NCBI RefSeq assembly: GCF_020883455.1 | Contig: NZ_CP086615.1 | Coordinates: forward strand, 1,302,001-1,366,000 | Direction of reading: 5' to 3' | Origin: Spiribacter halobius | Lineage (GTDB): Bacteria; Pseudomonadota; Gammaproteobacteria; Nitrococcales; Nitrococcaceae | DNA: 64,000 nucleotides | Part shown: positions 53,845-63,843 of the stretch, in pieces | Position numbering within the stretch: position 1 is the first letter of the stretch | Layout: each line of letters starts with the position of its first letter | Translations under genes and position numbers: made by a program | Notes under the pieces: model-generated | Seen by the model: only the letters and a program-made list of their open reading frames with translations | What the model was told of the DNA's origin: nothing | The model's database searches: none

Positions 53845-55938
53845 GTGATAGCGCATAGTCATTCGATCCGTGCCCATTTGCCGGACCGGGGCGCCGTTGC
53901 CTTCGCCGCGCGCAGTCTCATCGCCATGGGTCTCGCGATGGCGGTGGCGACCCTGTTCGAGCTGGAGCGCCCCTACTGGGCCCTGATTTCCGCGGTGTTC
54001 CTGCAGGTGCGCCCGGAGACGGGGCTGGTCATCGAAAAGGGCATCTTCCAGATACTCGGCACGCTGACCGGTGGTGCTGTCGGCGTGGGGATCCTGTTGG
54101 TGCTCATGCCCTACCCGGTACTGGCGGTCGTGGCGCTGGCGGTGTGGGTCGGTGCCAACGCCGTGGCCTCGGCGCTGCTGCGCCGTCTGAACGTGGTTTA
54201 CGGCTTCGCCATTGCGGGCGTGACGGCCGTGCTGGTGGTCGCGCTGACCATGCTCGATCCCGCGGCGGCGGCGGGCGGCTCGCTGTTCCGGATCGCCGAG
54301 GCACGGGTCAGCGAGATCATCGTGGGTGCGGTGTGCGCGACGTTTGCTTCGAGCGTGCTGTGGCCGGTACGGGTCAAGCAGGCACTGATGCGCCTGGCGC
54401 GGAACGGCATCAACGAGCTGTTCGACTACCTGGATCTGGAGCTCACGGCCGAGAGCTCCGGCAACCAGCGCCATCGCAGCGCCGACGCCGTGCTGCAGAC
54501 CATCGTCGCGCTGAGCGATGACGCCAGTGCGGCGCTGTTCGAAGGGCCGGACGGTCCGGGCCGCGCGCGGGCGGTGAGTCGCCTCTGCCAGAAGGCCCTG
54601 GCGCTGATGGCCACGGTCCAGGTGTTCGGGCGTTTCCGGCGACGCCATCCGGAGCTCATCGGCGCCGAGCTGGACGCCGCACTCGACCGGCTGCGGCAGG
54701 CCATTCAGCAGATGCGGGCCACCCGTTCCGAGGCGCGGGCGCGGCGGATCGCGCAGGCGCTCCGGCGCGAGCTGCAGGAGAAACCGGCCGAGACGGAGCG
54801 CACGACGCCGGTGGAGCGCATGCTCTTCCGCCTGATGCGCACGCTGGTCGGGGATCTCATCATCGTGCTCCGGGCCAACCACGCCATCGAGACCAGCGAT
54901 CGCGCGCTGCTGAAGGCACCGGCCCTGGTCCCCTATCGCGATCCGCTGATCGGCGCGGTGACCGGGGCGCGCACGACCTTCCTGTTTCTGATCGGAGCCG
55001 GGGCGTGGCTCGTGACCGGCTCCCCGGCCGCGGTGGTGCTGATGATCCTGCCGGTGATCTTCTCGATCATGTTCGCCCGCCTGCCGTCGCCGCCCGCGGC
55101 GATGCGGCGCCTGCTCGTCGGCGCGCTGATCGCCGTACCGGCGGCCTGGGCGGTCGCGCCGTGGCTGATCGCGCAGACCCCCCAGGGGCTGGCACCGGCG
55201 GTGGCGATCTTTGCGCTGCCGCTGTTCTTCGCCCTGCTCGCCATCCCGGATCCGGACACCCGCCACTACGGCATCGGCTTCGCCATCCCGTACATCCTGC
55301 TCATCCGGCCGGGGGGCGAGATGGCATTCGACGCCCGGGAGTTCGCCGGCCTGTCTCTCGCGATCCTCATAGCGATCGCGCTCGTCTATCTCGTGTTCCG
55401 CCTGATCAACGAGCCGGGGGCGCGCATCATGCGCCGCCGGCTGGTGGCGAGCACGACGCGTGACCTCCAGCGCCTTGGGGATCCCCATCGGACCGGGGGC
55501 GAGGAGTGGTTCGACGCACGCATGGCGGAGCGCCTGATGCGGCTGTCGGCCTATGATCGGGCGCTCCCCGAGCGCGAGCGGCACCTCACCGACCTCGGCC
55601 TGACCGGCCTCAACCTGGGCCATAGCTCCCTGCGCCTGCAGCGCCAGCTCGCGGCCGACGACACCCCCGAAGTGCGCGAGATGGCGCGCAAGTGGCAGCG
55701 CTCGCTGGCCCATGCCTACCGCCGTGCCAGCCGCGGCCGCCAGACCCGTGCCTTTCGGGAGCGCAGCGCGCGCCTGCTGGCGGCGCTGGAGGGTTCCGGG
55801 CGCATCGACAGCGATGGCCGTGCGCTGATCCAAGGCAGCCTCGAGCGCCTGGCACTGACTCTCGAGCGACTGGCCGCCACGGTGCCGCCGGCTGCGTCGC
55901 CCGGGGCGGTCAGTGTCATCGACAGAGCCCGGTCCTGA
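53845..55938 (+). CDS. FUSC-family membrane exporter (AaeB/YccC-like)
   Basis: A 697-residue inner-membrane protein with two bundles of hydrophobic helices (residues about 15-170 and 370-520) separated by a cytosolic helical domain, plus a C-terminal helical cytosolic part. LERPYWALISAVFLQVRPET and GTLTGGAVGVGILLVLMPYP are typical of the fusaric acid resistance/aromatic acid exporter family. The second bundle repeats the pattern. Start GTG 53845 has no strong ribosome-binding site; a later ATG is possible. It is usually paired with a membrane-fusion protein, and one occurs 3.3 kb downstream. Confidence 0.88.
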   Translation: MIAHSHSIRAHLPDRGAVAFAARSLIAMGLAMAVATLFELERPYWALISAVFLQVRPETGLVIEKGIFQILGTLTGGAVGVGILLVLMPYPVLAVVALAVWVGANAVASALLRRLNVVYGFAIAGVTAVLVVALTMLDPAAAAGGSLFRIAEARVSEIIVGAVCATFASSVLWPVRVKQALMRLARNGINELFDYLDLELTAESSGNQRHRSADAVLQTIVALSDDASAALFEGPDGPGRARAVSRLCQKALALMATVQVFGRFRRRHPELIGAELDAALDRLRQAIQQMRATRSEARARRIAQALRRELQEKPAETERTTPVERMLFRLMRTLVGDLIIVLRANHAIETSDRALLKAPALVPYRDPLIGAVTGARTTFLFLIGAGAWLVTGSPAAVVLMILPVIFSIMFARLPSPPAAMRRLLVGALIAVPAAWAVAPWLIAQTPQGLAPAVAIFALPLFFALLAIPDPDTRHYGIGFAIPYILLIRPGGEMAFDAREFAGLSLAILIAIALVYLVFRLINEPGARIMRRRLVASTTRDLQRLGDPHRTGGEEWFDARMAERLMRLSAYDRALPERERHLTDLGLTGLNLGHSSLRLQRQLAADDTPEVREMARKWQRSLAHAYRRASRGRQTRAFRERSARLLAALEGSGRIDSDGRALIQGSLERLALTLERLAATVPPAASPGAVSVIDRARS

Positions 55939-56112
55939 TCCCCGGACACCAGGTGCCCGGGATGTCGTGACAGGACCTCTCCCGAGTGCCCCCGTCGGCG
56001 GCAGTCGGGGCAGCGGACGGGGATGGGGGGCCCATGCCTGGCGCCCGGTGCTGGCCATCCTGCGGACCCTGACGCCGGTCAAGAGCCCTTCAGGTGCCGC
56101 TGCTAGAGTCTG

Positions 56113-56877
56113 GTGACGACGACAGCCACCGGAGTGCGCCCTGTGAGTGAGCCGGCCAGTGACGGGGATTCCCGCGCGCGGGTGTTCCGGGCCCGGGAGC
56201 TCACCAAGGTCTACCGCATGGGTGAGGTTTCGGTGCACGCGCTGCGGGGCGTTGACCTGGACCTCTACGCAGGCGAGCTCATGGTTCTGCTCGGGGCTTC
56301 CGGCAGCGGCAAGTCGACGCTGCTGAACATCCTCGGCGGGCTGGATCTGCCCACAAGCGGCGCGGTCGAGTACCGCGGCTGGGACCTCACCGGGGCGAGC
56401 GAGGCTGAGCTTACCGAGTACCGCCGCTATCACGTCGGCTTCGTCTTCCAGTTCTACAACCTCATTCCGAGCCTCACGGCGCTGGAGAACGTCGCGATCG
56501 TCACCGAGATCGCCCGCGATCCGATGCGCCCGGAGGAGGCGCTCGCCCTGGTGGGGCTTGGAGGGCGGGGCAATCACTTTCCGGCCCAGCTCTCCGGCGG
56601 CGAGCAGCAGCGGGTGGCCATTGCCCGGGCCATCGCCAAGAATCCGGCCGTGCTGCTCTGCGACGAGCCCACCGGGGCCCTCGACTCGAAGACGGGCGTG
56701 CTGGTGCTGGAGGCCCTGGAGCGGGTCAACCGGGAGCTCGGCACCACGACGGCACTCATCACCCACAACGCCGTCGTGGCCGGGATGGCCGCGCGCGTCG
56801 TGCAGATGAGCGATGGCGAGGTGACCGAGGTGCGCCGCAACGCCCGCGTGCGCGCCCCGGCGGAGCTGTCCTGGTGA
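56113..56877 (+). CDS. ABC transporter ATP-binding protein, MacB/LolD-like
   Basis: A 254-residue ATPase. Walker [20 protein letters not shown]-loop [17 protein letters not shown], signature [15 protein letters not shown], Walker [13 protein letters not shown] and switch His in LITHNAVV. The sequence class ([20 protein letters not shown]) is that of MacB/LolD/FtsE. Its stop overlaps the GTG start of the permease by 4 bases, so the genes are translationally coupled. GTG 56113 is the chosen start; the conserved part begins about residue 25. Confidence 0.94.
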   Translation: MTTTATGVRPVSEPASDGDSRARVFRARELTKVYRMGEVSVHALRGVDLDLYAGELMVLLGASGSGKSTLLNILGGLDLPTSGAVEYRGWDLTGASEAELTEYRRYHVGFVFQFYNLIPSLTALENVAIVTEIARDPMRPEEALALVGLGGRGNHFPAQLSGGEQQRVAIARAIAKNPAVLLCDEPTGALDSKTGVLVLEALERVNRELGTTTALITHNAVVAGMAARVVQMSDGEVTEVRRNARVRAPAELSW

Positions 56878-59243
56878 GCCTCTCGGCCCTGCACCGCAAG
56901 CTCTTGCGGGATCTCTGGCGCATGCGTGGCCAGGCCATTGCCGTGGCGCTGGTGGTTGCCGCCGGCGTGGCGACGCTCGTGATGCTCTCGGCCACGGTCG
57001 GCATGCTGGGCCAGAGCCGGGACGCCTTTTTCGCCGAGCAGCGGCTGGCGGACGTCTTCGTGGAGCTGGAGCGCGCGCCGCGCTCGGTGCTAGCGCGTCT
57101 GGCGGAGATTTCCGGCGTCGAGCGTGTAGAGGGCCGCATACGGGCGGTGGCGAAGCTGGAGATCGAGGGGTTCCGGGAGCCCGTATCCGCCGAGGTGCTT
57201 TCCCTGCCGGCGGACGGCACCGGGCGGCTGAACCGGCTGCGCGTGATGTCGGGCCGCGCGCCCGGTTCGGAACGCTCGGACGAGGCCATCGTCAGCGTGC
57301 CGTTCGCCCGGGCTCACGGCTTCCGGCCCGGCGCGCACCTCGGCATGATCCTGAATGGCCGCCGTCAGCGGCTCACCATCACCGGGCTCGGTGTGGCACC
57401 GGAGTACGTGATCCAGGTGAGCCCCGGAAGCCTGGTGCCGGACCCAAGGCGCCATGGGGTGCTGTGGATGCCTGAGCGTGCGCTTGCGGACGCTTATGAC
57501 ATGAACGGCGCCTTCAACAGCGCTGCACTGGCGCTGGGCCATGACGCGCCGGTCCCGCGGGTCATCGCGGCCGTGGACCGCGTCCTCCGTCCTTACGGGG
57601 GTGGCGGTGCGTATCCGCGCACCGAGCAGCTTTCCTATCAGGCCGTCACCGACGAGATCCGGGCGCTGCGGGTCGTGGGCGGCGTGTTCATGGTGGTGTT
57701 CCTGAGCGTGACGGCGTTCCTGCTCAATGTGGTCATCAGCCGTGTCGTCCACGGGCAGCGCGAGCAGATCGCGCTGCTCAAGGCCTTCGGATACTCCAAT
57801 CTGGCCGTGGGGCTGCACTATGGCGAGCTGATCGCCGGTGTGGTGCTGGTCGGTGCCCTGATCGGGGCTCCGCCCGGCTGGTGGCTGACCGGCCAGCTTG
57901 CCGGCCTCTACGCGCGCTTCTACCACTTCCCCGAGCTGCTCGGCGGCATGCCGCTGGCGGAGACGCTCGCCGCCACCGGCTTGATGCTGGCTGCCGGACT
58001 GCTCGGTGCGCTGCGTGCGATCCGTGCTGCAGTGCGGCTGCCGCCGGCCGAGGCCATGCGACCGGAGGCGCCACGCCTCTACCGTCGCTCGCTGGTCGAG
58101 CGGCTTGGCCTGCAGCGCTGGATGGGTCAGCCCACGCGCATGGTGGCCCGACACATCGAGCGCGCGCCGCTGCGCTCGGGCGTTACGCTGCTTGGCGTGG
58201 CGCTGGCCACCGGGACCATGCTGCTCACCAGCTTCATGGGCGACTCCTTCTTCCACGTCGTGCAGGAGCGCTTCGAGCGGGCCCAGCACCAGGATCTCAG
58301 CGTATCGCTCATCGACGAGCGGGGTCGGAGTGTCCTCCATGCCCTCGCGGCCACACCGGGCGTGCTCTACGCGGAGGGCATCCGGCAGGTCCCGGTGCGG
58401 CTGCTGGGGCCCGGCGGCAGCGAGCGCACGGTCATCCAGGCGCGCGATCCGGACGCCCGGTTGAGCCGCCTCATCGACCGGGACGGCCGGGAGGTCCCGT
58501 TGCCTCCGCGCGGCATTGTCCTCACCGACTTCCTGGCGACGCGTCTCGGCGTCAGCGTCGGTGATCGCGTGGCGCTGGAGCCGCTCCAGCGGGCCCTGCC
58601 CGTGCGCACCGTGCCGGTGGTGGCGACGGTGGGCGAGTACCTCGGCATGAGCGGCTACATGAGTCTGGAAGCGATCAACCGCCTCCTCGGGGACGGTCCG
58701 GTGGTGACCGGGGCCGTGCTTCGCATCGACCGCAGCCTGGCGGATGACGTGCTGGCGGCCCTCAGGGACTCGCCGGTAGTCACCGGGGTCGGCGACCGGC
58801 TGCTCGAGATCGAGAACTTCTACAGTGAACGCGCTGCCACGCTCCTGTTCACCACCTTCATTACCGGTCTGCTGGCCGGCGCGATCGCCCTGGGCGTGGT
58901 GTACAACAGCGCCACCATCACGCTCATGGAACGGGGCCGCGAGCTCGCCAGCCTGCGGGTGCTTGGCTTCACCCGTCACGAGGTCGCCTACATCCTGCTC
59001 GGCGAGCTCGCGGTGCTGGTGCTGCTCGCGATACCCGTCGGGATGCTGGTGGGGTTCGGTCTCTGCCATGTGTTGGCGGCGGCGATGTGGGATCAGAACT
59101 ACCGGCTTCCTGTGGTGGTGCTGGCGGACACGTACACACTGGCGGCAGCCGTGATTCTCGGGACGGCCGTGGTCTCGGGCCTGCTGGTCCGGCGCCGCCT
59201 GGGGCGGCTGGACCTGATCGCCGTGCTCAAGACGAGGGAATAG
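56874..59243 (+). CDS. ABC transporter permease with two FtsX domains
   Basis: A 789-residue membrane protein. An N-terminal helix ([20 protein letters not shown]) is followed by a large periplasmic domain and a FtsX-type helix set ([20 protein letters not shown]). A second repeat of helix and periplasmic domain ends in three helices ([40 protein letters not shown]). This duplicated YtrF/DevC-like form works with a separate ATPase and an HlyD-type adaptor. It lies between both in a tight operon. Confidence 0.92.
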   Translation: MSLSALHRKLLRDLWRMRGQAIAVALVVAAGVATLVMLSATVGMLGQSRDAFFAEQRLADVFVELERAPRSVLARLAEISGVERVEGRIRAVAKLEIEGFREPVSAEVLSLPADGTGRLNRLRVMSGRAPGSERSDEAIVSVPFARAHGFRPGAHLGMILNGRRQRLTITGLGVAPEYVIQVSPGSLVPDPRRHGVLWMPERALADAYDMNGAFNSAALALGHDAPVPRVIAAVDRVLRPYGGGGAYPRTEQLSYQAVTDEIRALRVVGGVFMVVFLSVTAFLLNVVISRVVHGQREQIALLKAFGYSNLAVGLHYGELIAGVVLVGALIGAPPGWWLTGQLAGLYARFYHFPELLGGMPLAETLAATGLMLAAGLLGALRAIRAAVRLPPAEAMRPEAPRLYRRSLVERLGLQRWMGQPTRMVARHIERAPLRSGVTLLGVALATGTMLLTSFMGDSFFHVVQERFERAQHQDLSVSLIDERGRSVLHALAATPGVLYAEGIRQVPVRLLGPGGSERTVIQARDPDARLSRLIDRDGREVPLPPRGIVLTDFLATRLGVSVGDRVALEPLQRALPVRTVPVVATVGEYLGMSGYMSLEAINRLLGDGPVVTGAVLRIDRSLADDVLAALRDSPVVTGVGDRLLEIENFYSERAATLLFTTFITGLLAGAIALGVVYNSATITLMERGRELASLRVLGFTRHEVAYILLGELAVLVLLAIPVGMLVGFGLCHVLAAAMWDQNYRLPVVVLADTYTLAAAVILGTAVVSGLLVRRRLGRLDLIAVLKTRE

Positions 59244-59260
59244 AACGAGGGGGATAGCGG

Positions 59261-60502
59261 ATGCGTTTCCAGGGAATCCGTCTCGGGCGCTCGCTGATCG
59301 GGCCGCTGTTGCTCGCGGTCACCGTCGTGGCGGCGCTGGTCTATGGCTTCTGGCCGCGGCCGGTGCCCGTGGAGCTCGCGGCGGCGGTGCGGGGACCGTT
59401 CACCCTCACCGTCACCGAAGAGGGCCGCACTCAGGTGCGGGATCGCTACGTCGTCTCGGCGCCGGTGGCGGGCTTTGCGCGACGCATTGCGTGGGAAGTC
59501 GGTGACGCGGTGACGCAGGGCGAAGTGCTGGCGGGCCTCGACCCATTGCCCTCCCAGGTGCTGGACCCGCGCTCCCAGGCCCGCGCCGAGGCACAGGTGG
59601 CGGCGGCACAGGCCACCCTGGGCGCTGCCCGGCAGCGGGAGAGCGCGGCGCAGGCGGACGCCCAGCTCGCGCGGCGGGCCCTCGAGCGGGCGCGTGCGCT
59701 GGTCGAGGCCGGGGACATCGCCCGGGAGCGGCTGGACCAGGCGGAAGCGGCCTGGCAGCGCGCCGAGGCCGATCTGCGTTCCGCCCGTCTGGGCGTCGAG
59801 GTGGCCCGCTTCGAGCTGGAGGCGGCACGCACGGCGCTTCGCTACACCGCTGCTCGCCCCGAGGCCGATCCGGAGCCGCTGATTCAGCTGGAGGCACCGG
59901 TGAGTGGCCGCGTGCTGCGCGTGCACCACCGCAGCGAGGGTGTGGTGAGCGCGGGCGAGGCGCTCATCGAGGTGGGCGATCCACGCGCGCTCGAGGTGGC
60001 AGTGGATGTCCTCTCCTCCGACGCCGTGCGGATCGAGCCCGGTACCCGCGTGACGCTGGACCGCTGGGGCGGTGATGAAGCGCTCGACGGCGTGGTCCGG
60101 CATGTGGAGCCGAGCGCGTTCACCAAGGTATCCGCACTCGGGGTTGAGGAGCAGCGGGTCAAGGTGATCGTGGACATCCTCTCGCCGCCGGCGCTCTGGC
60201 GTAACCTCGCCGACGGCTACCGCGTGGAGGTGACCTTCGAGGTCTTGCGGGCAGACGACGTGCTGCAGGTGCCCGACGCCAGCCTCGTGCGCACCGGTGA
60301 TCGGTGGGCGGTCTACCGCGTCGCCGACGGAGTGGCCACGCTGCAGCCGGTTGAGGTGGGTCAGCGTGACGGCGTGCACGCCCGGATCCTCAAGGGGCTG
60401 GCCGCGGGGGATCAGGTGGTCGCCTATCCGGACGGGCAGGTCGAGGACGGGGTGCGCGTCGTGGCGCGGGCGTCCCACCAGCCCGCAGCCGTGAGTCGCT
60501 GA
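59261..60502 (+). CDS. HlyD/MacA-type membrane fusion protein
   Basis: A 413-residue periplasmic adaptor. One N-terminal membrane anchor (LIGPLLLAVTVVAALVYGF) is followed by a first lipoyl half (YVVSAPVAGFARRIAWEVGD), a long alpha hairpin rich in Ala, Arg and Glu (about residues 100-200), a second lipoyl half (IQLEAPVSGRVLRVHHRSEG) and beta-barrel and membrane-proximal domains. It joins the ABC permease to an outer-membrane channel, which is not in the window. It starts 17 bases after the permease. Confidence 0.92.
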   Translation: MRFQGIRLGRSLIGPLLLAVTVVAALVYGFWPRPVPVELAAAVRGPFTLTVTEEGRTQVRDRYVVSAPVAGFARRIAWEVGDAVTQGEVLAGLDPLPSQVLDPRSQARAEAQVAAAQATLGAARQRESAAQADAQLARRALERARALVEAGDIARERLDQAEAAWQRAEADLRSARLGVEVARFELEAARTALRYTAARPEADPEPLIQLEAPVSGRVLRVHHRSEGVVSAGEALIEVGDPRALEVAVDVLSSDAVRIEPGTRVTLDRWGGDEALDGVVRHVEPSAFTKVSALGVEEQRVKVIVDILSPPALWRNLADGYRVEVTFEVLRADDVLQVPDASLVRTGDRWAVYRVADGVATLQPVEVGQRDGVHARILKGLAAGDQVVAYPDGQVEDGVRVVARASHQPAAVSR

Positions 60503-60544
60503 GCAACACGGGTCGGAGTCAGGCGCCGGTCCGGCGCAATCCGC

Positions 60545-61204
60545 TCAGGATTCCGACGCCGCCCCGAGCCCGTCCCGGGCGTCGCCGCGCCACATCCGGC
60601 TCAGGGGCAGGGCCAGCACCGCTGCACCCACCGCCCCCACGCAGGTCCAGCCGACGATCCAGCCGATTGCGAAATGGCTCGCGCCAGCTACCATCATGCC
60701 CACGCCGAGACCGGTCATGCCGCCCGCGAACCAGGCGAGGGCGCTGGCCGGTATCCACCAGAGCGCACCGGTCATCCCACGGGGCAGGCCAAGCCACTGC
60801 AGCAACCCTACCAGCAGGCCCACGACGGCCCAGGTGGGATGGCCCAAGGGCTGCAGGAACACGAAAGTCGCCCACCCCAGACAGCTTGCCAGCGCAAACC
60901 ACGGGCCGACGTCGAAGCGGCGCGAGAGAAAGTACCACTGGACTATGCCGAGCGTTGCCCCCAGGACCGACCAGTTGGCGACGCCGCCGAGGATGAGCCC
61001 CATGGCCCCACTGATGATCCCGCTCAGCCCGCCGGCCAACGCCAGCGCCCCGATCCAGGCGAGCCAGGGGAAGCCTTTACCTGCAGTCGTCGCCGGTCCG
61101 GTGCTGCGGGGGTCGGCCCCTGATGCCGGGAGCAGGCGTTTCAGCAGCCACGGCACCAGGAATGAGATTGCCGCGGCCAGTACCGTCTTCACCAGCCATT
61201 CCAT
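60545..61204 (-). CDS. Small multi-helix membrane protein of unknown function
   Basis: A 219-residue protein. An N-terminal helix (MEWLVKTVLAAAISFLVPWL) and a polar linker precede about six Gly- and Trp-rich hydrophobic helices (WIGALALAGGLSGIISGAMG, GATLGIVQWYFLSRRFDVGP, VVGLLVGLLQWLGLPRGMTG). The LGxxxGxxQWxxLxxRF type repeats occur in several uncharacterised membrane families. AAGGAGGG precedes ATG 61204. A likely FNR class II promoter lies about 150-200 bases upstream, so expression under low oxygen is expected (inference). Confidence 0.8.
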   Translation of the reverse strand: MEWLVKTVLAAAISFLVPWLLKRLLPASGADPRSTGPATTAGKGFPWLAWIGALALAGGLSGIISGAMGLILGGVANWSVLGATLGIVQWYFLSRRFDVGPWFALASCLGWATFVFLQPLGHPTWAVVGLLVGLLQWLGLPRGMTGALWWIPASALAWFAGGMTGLGVGMMVAGASHFAIGWIVGWTCVGAVGAAVLALPLSRMWRGDARDGLGAASES

Positions 61205-61364
61205 TGCGATACCCTCCTTGCGCCCCCGGGGAACTGTGCCCCTACGCGTTCCCTTCAGGGCGGATGCAGGCCGCCGCCGGCTAGTGCAGTCTCCGGTCCC
61301 GCGCTCGGCTTCGATGACAGGGGGCCGGGAAGGCCCGGGCGTGGCGGGCCGACTGCAACCTCTA

Positions 61365-61405
61365 TGAATACACGGGGCGCGCGCACCGCCATTGACTCCG
61401 GTCAA
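61365..61405 (-). promoter_or_regulatory. FNR class II-like promoter for the membrane protein gene
   Basis: TTGACTCCGGTCAA (61392-61405; minus strand TTGACCGGAGTCAA) is a perfect dyad of FNR type, 8 of 10 to consensus. On the minus strand TATTCA (61370 to 61365) follows after 21 bases, close to class II spacing. Confidence 0.55.
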
Positions 61406-61422
61406 AGAAACGGTGCGGCCGG

Positions 61423-61464
61423 TTGATCGCCGTCAATCGGGCCATGTCTGGCATGCTGTACGTT
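61423..61464 (+). promoter_or_regulatory. FNR class II-like promoter toward the CocE-type hydrolase gene
   Basis: TTGATCGCCGTCAA (61423-61436) matches the FNR consensus at 9 of 10. TACGTT (61459-61464) starts exactly 22 bases after it. The two boxes are 31 bases apart centre to centre, about three helical turns. Confidence 0.55.
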
Positions 61465-61717
61465 GACCGGCATTCCCGCCATTCCGGTGGGCCATCGGCG
61501 GAGGTCTCGACCGTGAACGGTACGACCTGGGTGGCGGTGGCCGCCTCGGAGGCGTCTTGCCGTTGCTCTCGACGAGCTTGCGCGGCTCGTTGACGAGCTC
61601 GTGGTTCATCGCCACGACGTGAGTGCAAAAGAGGCTTGCCGATCACTGCTGCCGCGGACGTCGCGGGGCTGGAGCTGGCATCATCGCGCCAGGCAGGTGA
61701 TACCGCAGGCAACCTCC

Positions 61718-63763
61718 ATGGCCGCCCTCAAGACCCGACGTGACCTCCCGCAGAAGATCCTGACCCGGGAGACCGTCTGGATCCCCATGCGTGACGGCTG
61801 CCGACTGGCGGCGAAGCTCTGGCGACCCCGGAACGCCCACCAGTCACCGGTCCCCGCCATCCTGGAGTACATCCCCTACCGCCGCCGGGACCTCCGGCGC
61901 CAGCGCGACCAGGCCAACCACGGTTACTTCGCGGCCCACGGGTATGCCTGCCTGAGCGTCGACATGCGCGGCAGCGGCGACTCCGAAGGCGTGCTCGAGG
62001 ACGAATACCTGTTGCAGGAGCAGGAGGACGGGGAGGACATCCTGGACTGGCTGGAAGTCCAGCCCTGGTGCACCGGCAAGGTGGGGATGATCGGCATCTC
62101 CTGGGGCGGCTTCAATGCCCTGCAGATCGCCGCCCGCCGGCCTCGTCAGCTCAAGGCCGTGGTTGCCGTGGCCGCCACGGACGACCGCTACAACGACGAC
62201 GTGCACTACATGGGCGGCTGCCTGCTCAACGACAACCTCTCCTGGGCTGCGGTTATGTTCTCCCTGAACGCCCTGCCGCCGGATCCCAAGGTCGTGGGCC
62301 AGCGATGGCGCAGGATGTGGCACGAGCGCCTGGACGGCAGTGGCCTGTGGCTGAGGCAATGGATGGCGCACCCGGTACGGGATGAATACTGGCGCCATGC
62401 CTCGGTCTGCGAGGACTATGCCGCCATCGAGGCGCCGGTATTGATCGTCAGTGGCTGGGCCGACGGATACACCAATCCGGTCTTCCGGCTGCTGGAGCAT
62501 CTCAAGAGCCCCGTTCGGGGCCTTGTGGGACCGTGGAGCCACGTCTATCCCCACCTCGGCCGCTCCGGCGCCAGCATCGGCTTTCTGCAGGAATGCCTTC
62601 GCTGGTGGGACCAGTGGCTCAAGGGCGAGGAGACCGGCGTTATGGAAGACCCGGCCCTGCGGATCTGGATGCAGACGGCCAGCCCACCGCGGGCAAGCAG
62701 CCGGACCGAGCGCCCGGGATACTGGCGCACCGAGCCCGCCTGGCCTTCCCCGAACGTCGCCGCTCAGGACTGGCGCCCGGCACCCGGCAAGGCCCTGCTG
62801 CCGCCGGGTGCGGAAGCTCCGGCGGCGGCCCGGCCGCTGACCGTCCAGTCCCCACTTCGCGTGGGGCTTTTTGCTGGCAAGTGGTGCTCCTATGGCGCCG
62901 CCCCGGATCATCCCTATGACCAGCGCGACGAGGACGGCGGGTCGCTGGTCTTCGATTCCGAGCCCCTGGAATCGGCTTTGGAGATTCTGGGCGCTCCGTC
63001 AGTGGAGCTGACGCTGGCTTCGGACCGGCCCGTGGCTATGGTGGCGCTGCGTCTGTCCGACATCGCCCCGGACGACAAGGCGACGCGCGTCAGCTACGGG
63101 CTGCTCAACCTCTGCCAGCGCTCCAGCCAGGCCGAACCGGACCCGCTGGAGGCCGGCAGGCGCTATCAGGTGCGCGTGCCGCTCAAGGTGTGTGCCCACG
63201 CCTTCCAGCCCGGCAACCGCATCCGTCTCTCCGTCTCCACCTCCTACTGGCCGCTGGCTTGGACGCCGCCGGAACCCGTGCGCCTTACCGTGTGGCCCGC
63301 CGACAGCCGCCTGCGGCTACCCGTGCGCAGCTCCCGCGGCGAGGAGGCCGAGGGCATTCGGGCCTTCGCCGGGCCCGAGAGCGCCCGCGCCCCGGCGCGC
63401 GAGGTCGTTGAGCCGGAGCACCACAACTGGTGGATCCACCACGATCTGGCCGGCGAGGAATCCACCCTGGAAGTCATCGCTGACGAGGGCACCTACCGGA
63501 TTCCCCGCATCGATCTGACCGTCACCCAGCGTGCCACCGAGCGATACCGCTCCCGCGGCGACGACTTCACCTCGCCGAGCGGCGAGGTGTGCACCACCAG
63601 AAAGCTGCGCCGCGGTGACTGGCAGATCACCGTGGAGACCCGGACGCTGCTCACCTGCGATACCGAGAATTTCTACATCAATGCCAGCCTGGACGCTTGG
63701 GAGGGCAAGAGCCGCGTGTTCAGCCGCATCTTCAACGAGACCATCCCGCGGCGTCTGCGGTAG
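61718..63763 (+). CDS. CocE/NonD family alpha/beta hydrolase
   Basis: A 681-residue esterase/peptidase-like hydrolase of the X-Pro dipeptidyl-peptidase superfamily. The N-terminal hydrolase domain has VWIPMRDGCRLAAKLWRP, the oxyanion region YIPYRRRD, SVDMRGSGDSEG, nucleophile elbow GMIGISWGG, Asp in VSGWADGYTNP and His in GPWSHVYPHLG. A C-terminal jelly-roll domain (CAHAFQPGNRIRLSVSTSYW) follows. A signal peptide is not evident. ATG 61718 (MAALKTRRDLPQKI) is preferred; the frame is open to 61601. FNR-type boxes upstream and a phasin gene downstream raise a link to storage metabolism, unproven. Confidence 0.9.
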   Translation: MAALKTRRDLPQKILTRETVWIPMRDGCRLAAKLWRPRNAHQSPVPAILEYIPYRRRDLRRQRDQANHGYFAAHGYACLSVDMRGSGDSEGVLEDEYLLQEQEDGEDILDWLEVQPWCTGKVGMIGISWGGFNALQIAARRPRQLKAVVAVAATDDRYNDDVHYMGGCLLNDNLSWAAVMFSLNALPPDPKVVGQRWRRMWHERLDGSGLWLRQWMAHPVRDEYWRHASVCEDYAAIEAPVLIVSGWADGYTNPVFRLLEHLKSPVRGLVGPWSHVYPHLGRSGASIGFLQECLRWWDQWLKGEETGVMEDPALRIWMQTASPPRASSRTERPGYWRTEPAWPSPNVAAQDWRPAPGKALLPPGAEAPAAARPLTVQSPLRVGLFAGKWCSYGAAPDHPYDQRDEDGGSLVFDSEPLESALEILGAPSVELTLASDRPVAMVALRLSDIAPDDKATRVSYGLLNLCQRSSQAEPDPLEAGRRYQVRVPLKVCAHAFQPGNRIRLSVSTSYWPLAWTPPEPVRLTVWPADSRLRLPVRSSRGEEAEGIRAFAGPESARAPAREVVEPEHHNWWIHHDLAGEESTLEVIADEGTYRIPRIDLTVTQRATERYRSRGDDFTSPSGEVCTTRKLRRGDWQITVETRTLLTCDTENFYINASLDAWEGKSRVFSRIFNETIPRRLR

Positions 63764-63843
63764 GGCCTCGCCGCCGGTCGCGGCCCGCGCCCGGCCTCGA
63801 TCCGCGCTGGCGGCTTCCCCACGACAGGTCCATGACTCGGTGC

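Larger units (their letters stand above)
61205..61717. other. Divergent regulatory region with two FNR-type boxes
   Basis: Separates the membrane protein and the hydrolase. Boxes are listed below. Minus-strand frames at 61433-61615 (MNHELVNEPRKLVESNGKT) and, shifted, SEAATATQVVPFTVET recall a broken phasin, but this is too weak to annotate. Confidence 0.45.

Noticed and set aside
53689-56766. A 1025-codon minus-strand open frame opposite the copper ATPase end, FUSC exporter and ABC ATPase genes
   Set aside because: Frame shadow of high-GC coding sequence: rich in Arg, His, Gln and Asp, no domains, and it spans three convincing genes on the other strand.
57090-59069. A 659-codon minus-strand open frame opposite the ABC permease
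   Set aside because: Same reason: low-complexity composition and full overlap with a recognised membrane protein.
61362-61712. A minus-strand gene in the FNR-box region (phasin-like fragments)
   Set aside because: Two pieces in different frames, no ribosome-binding site, and overlap with regulatory sites; similarity too weak.
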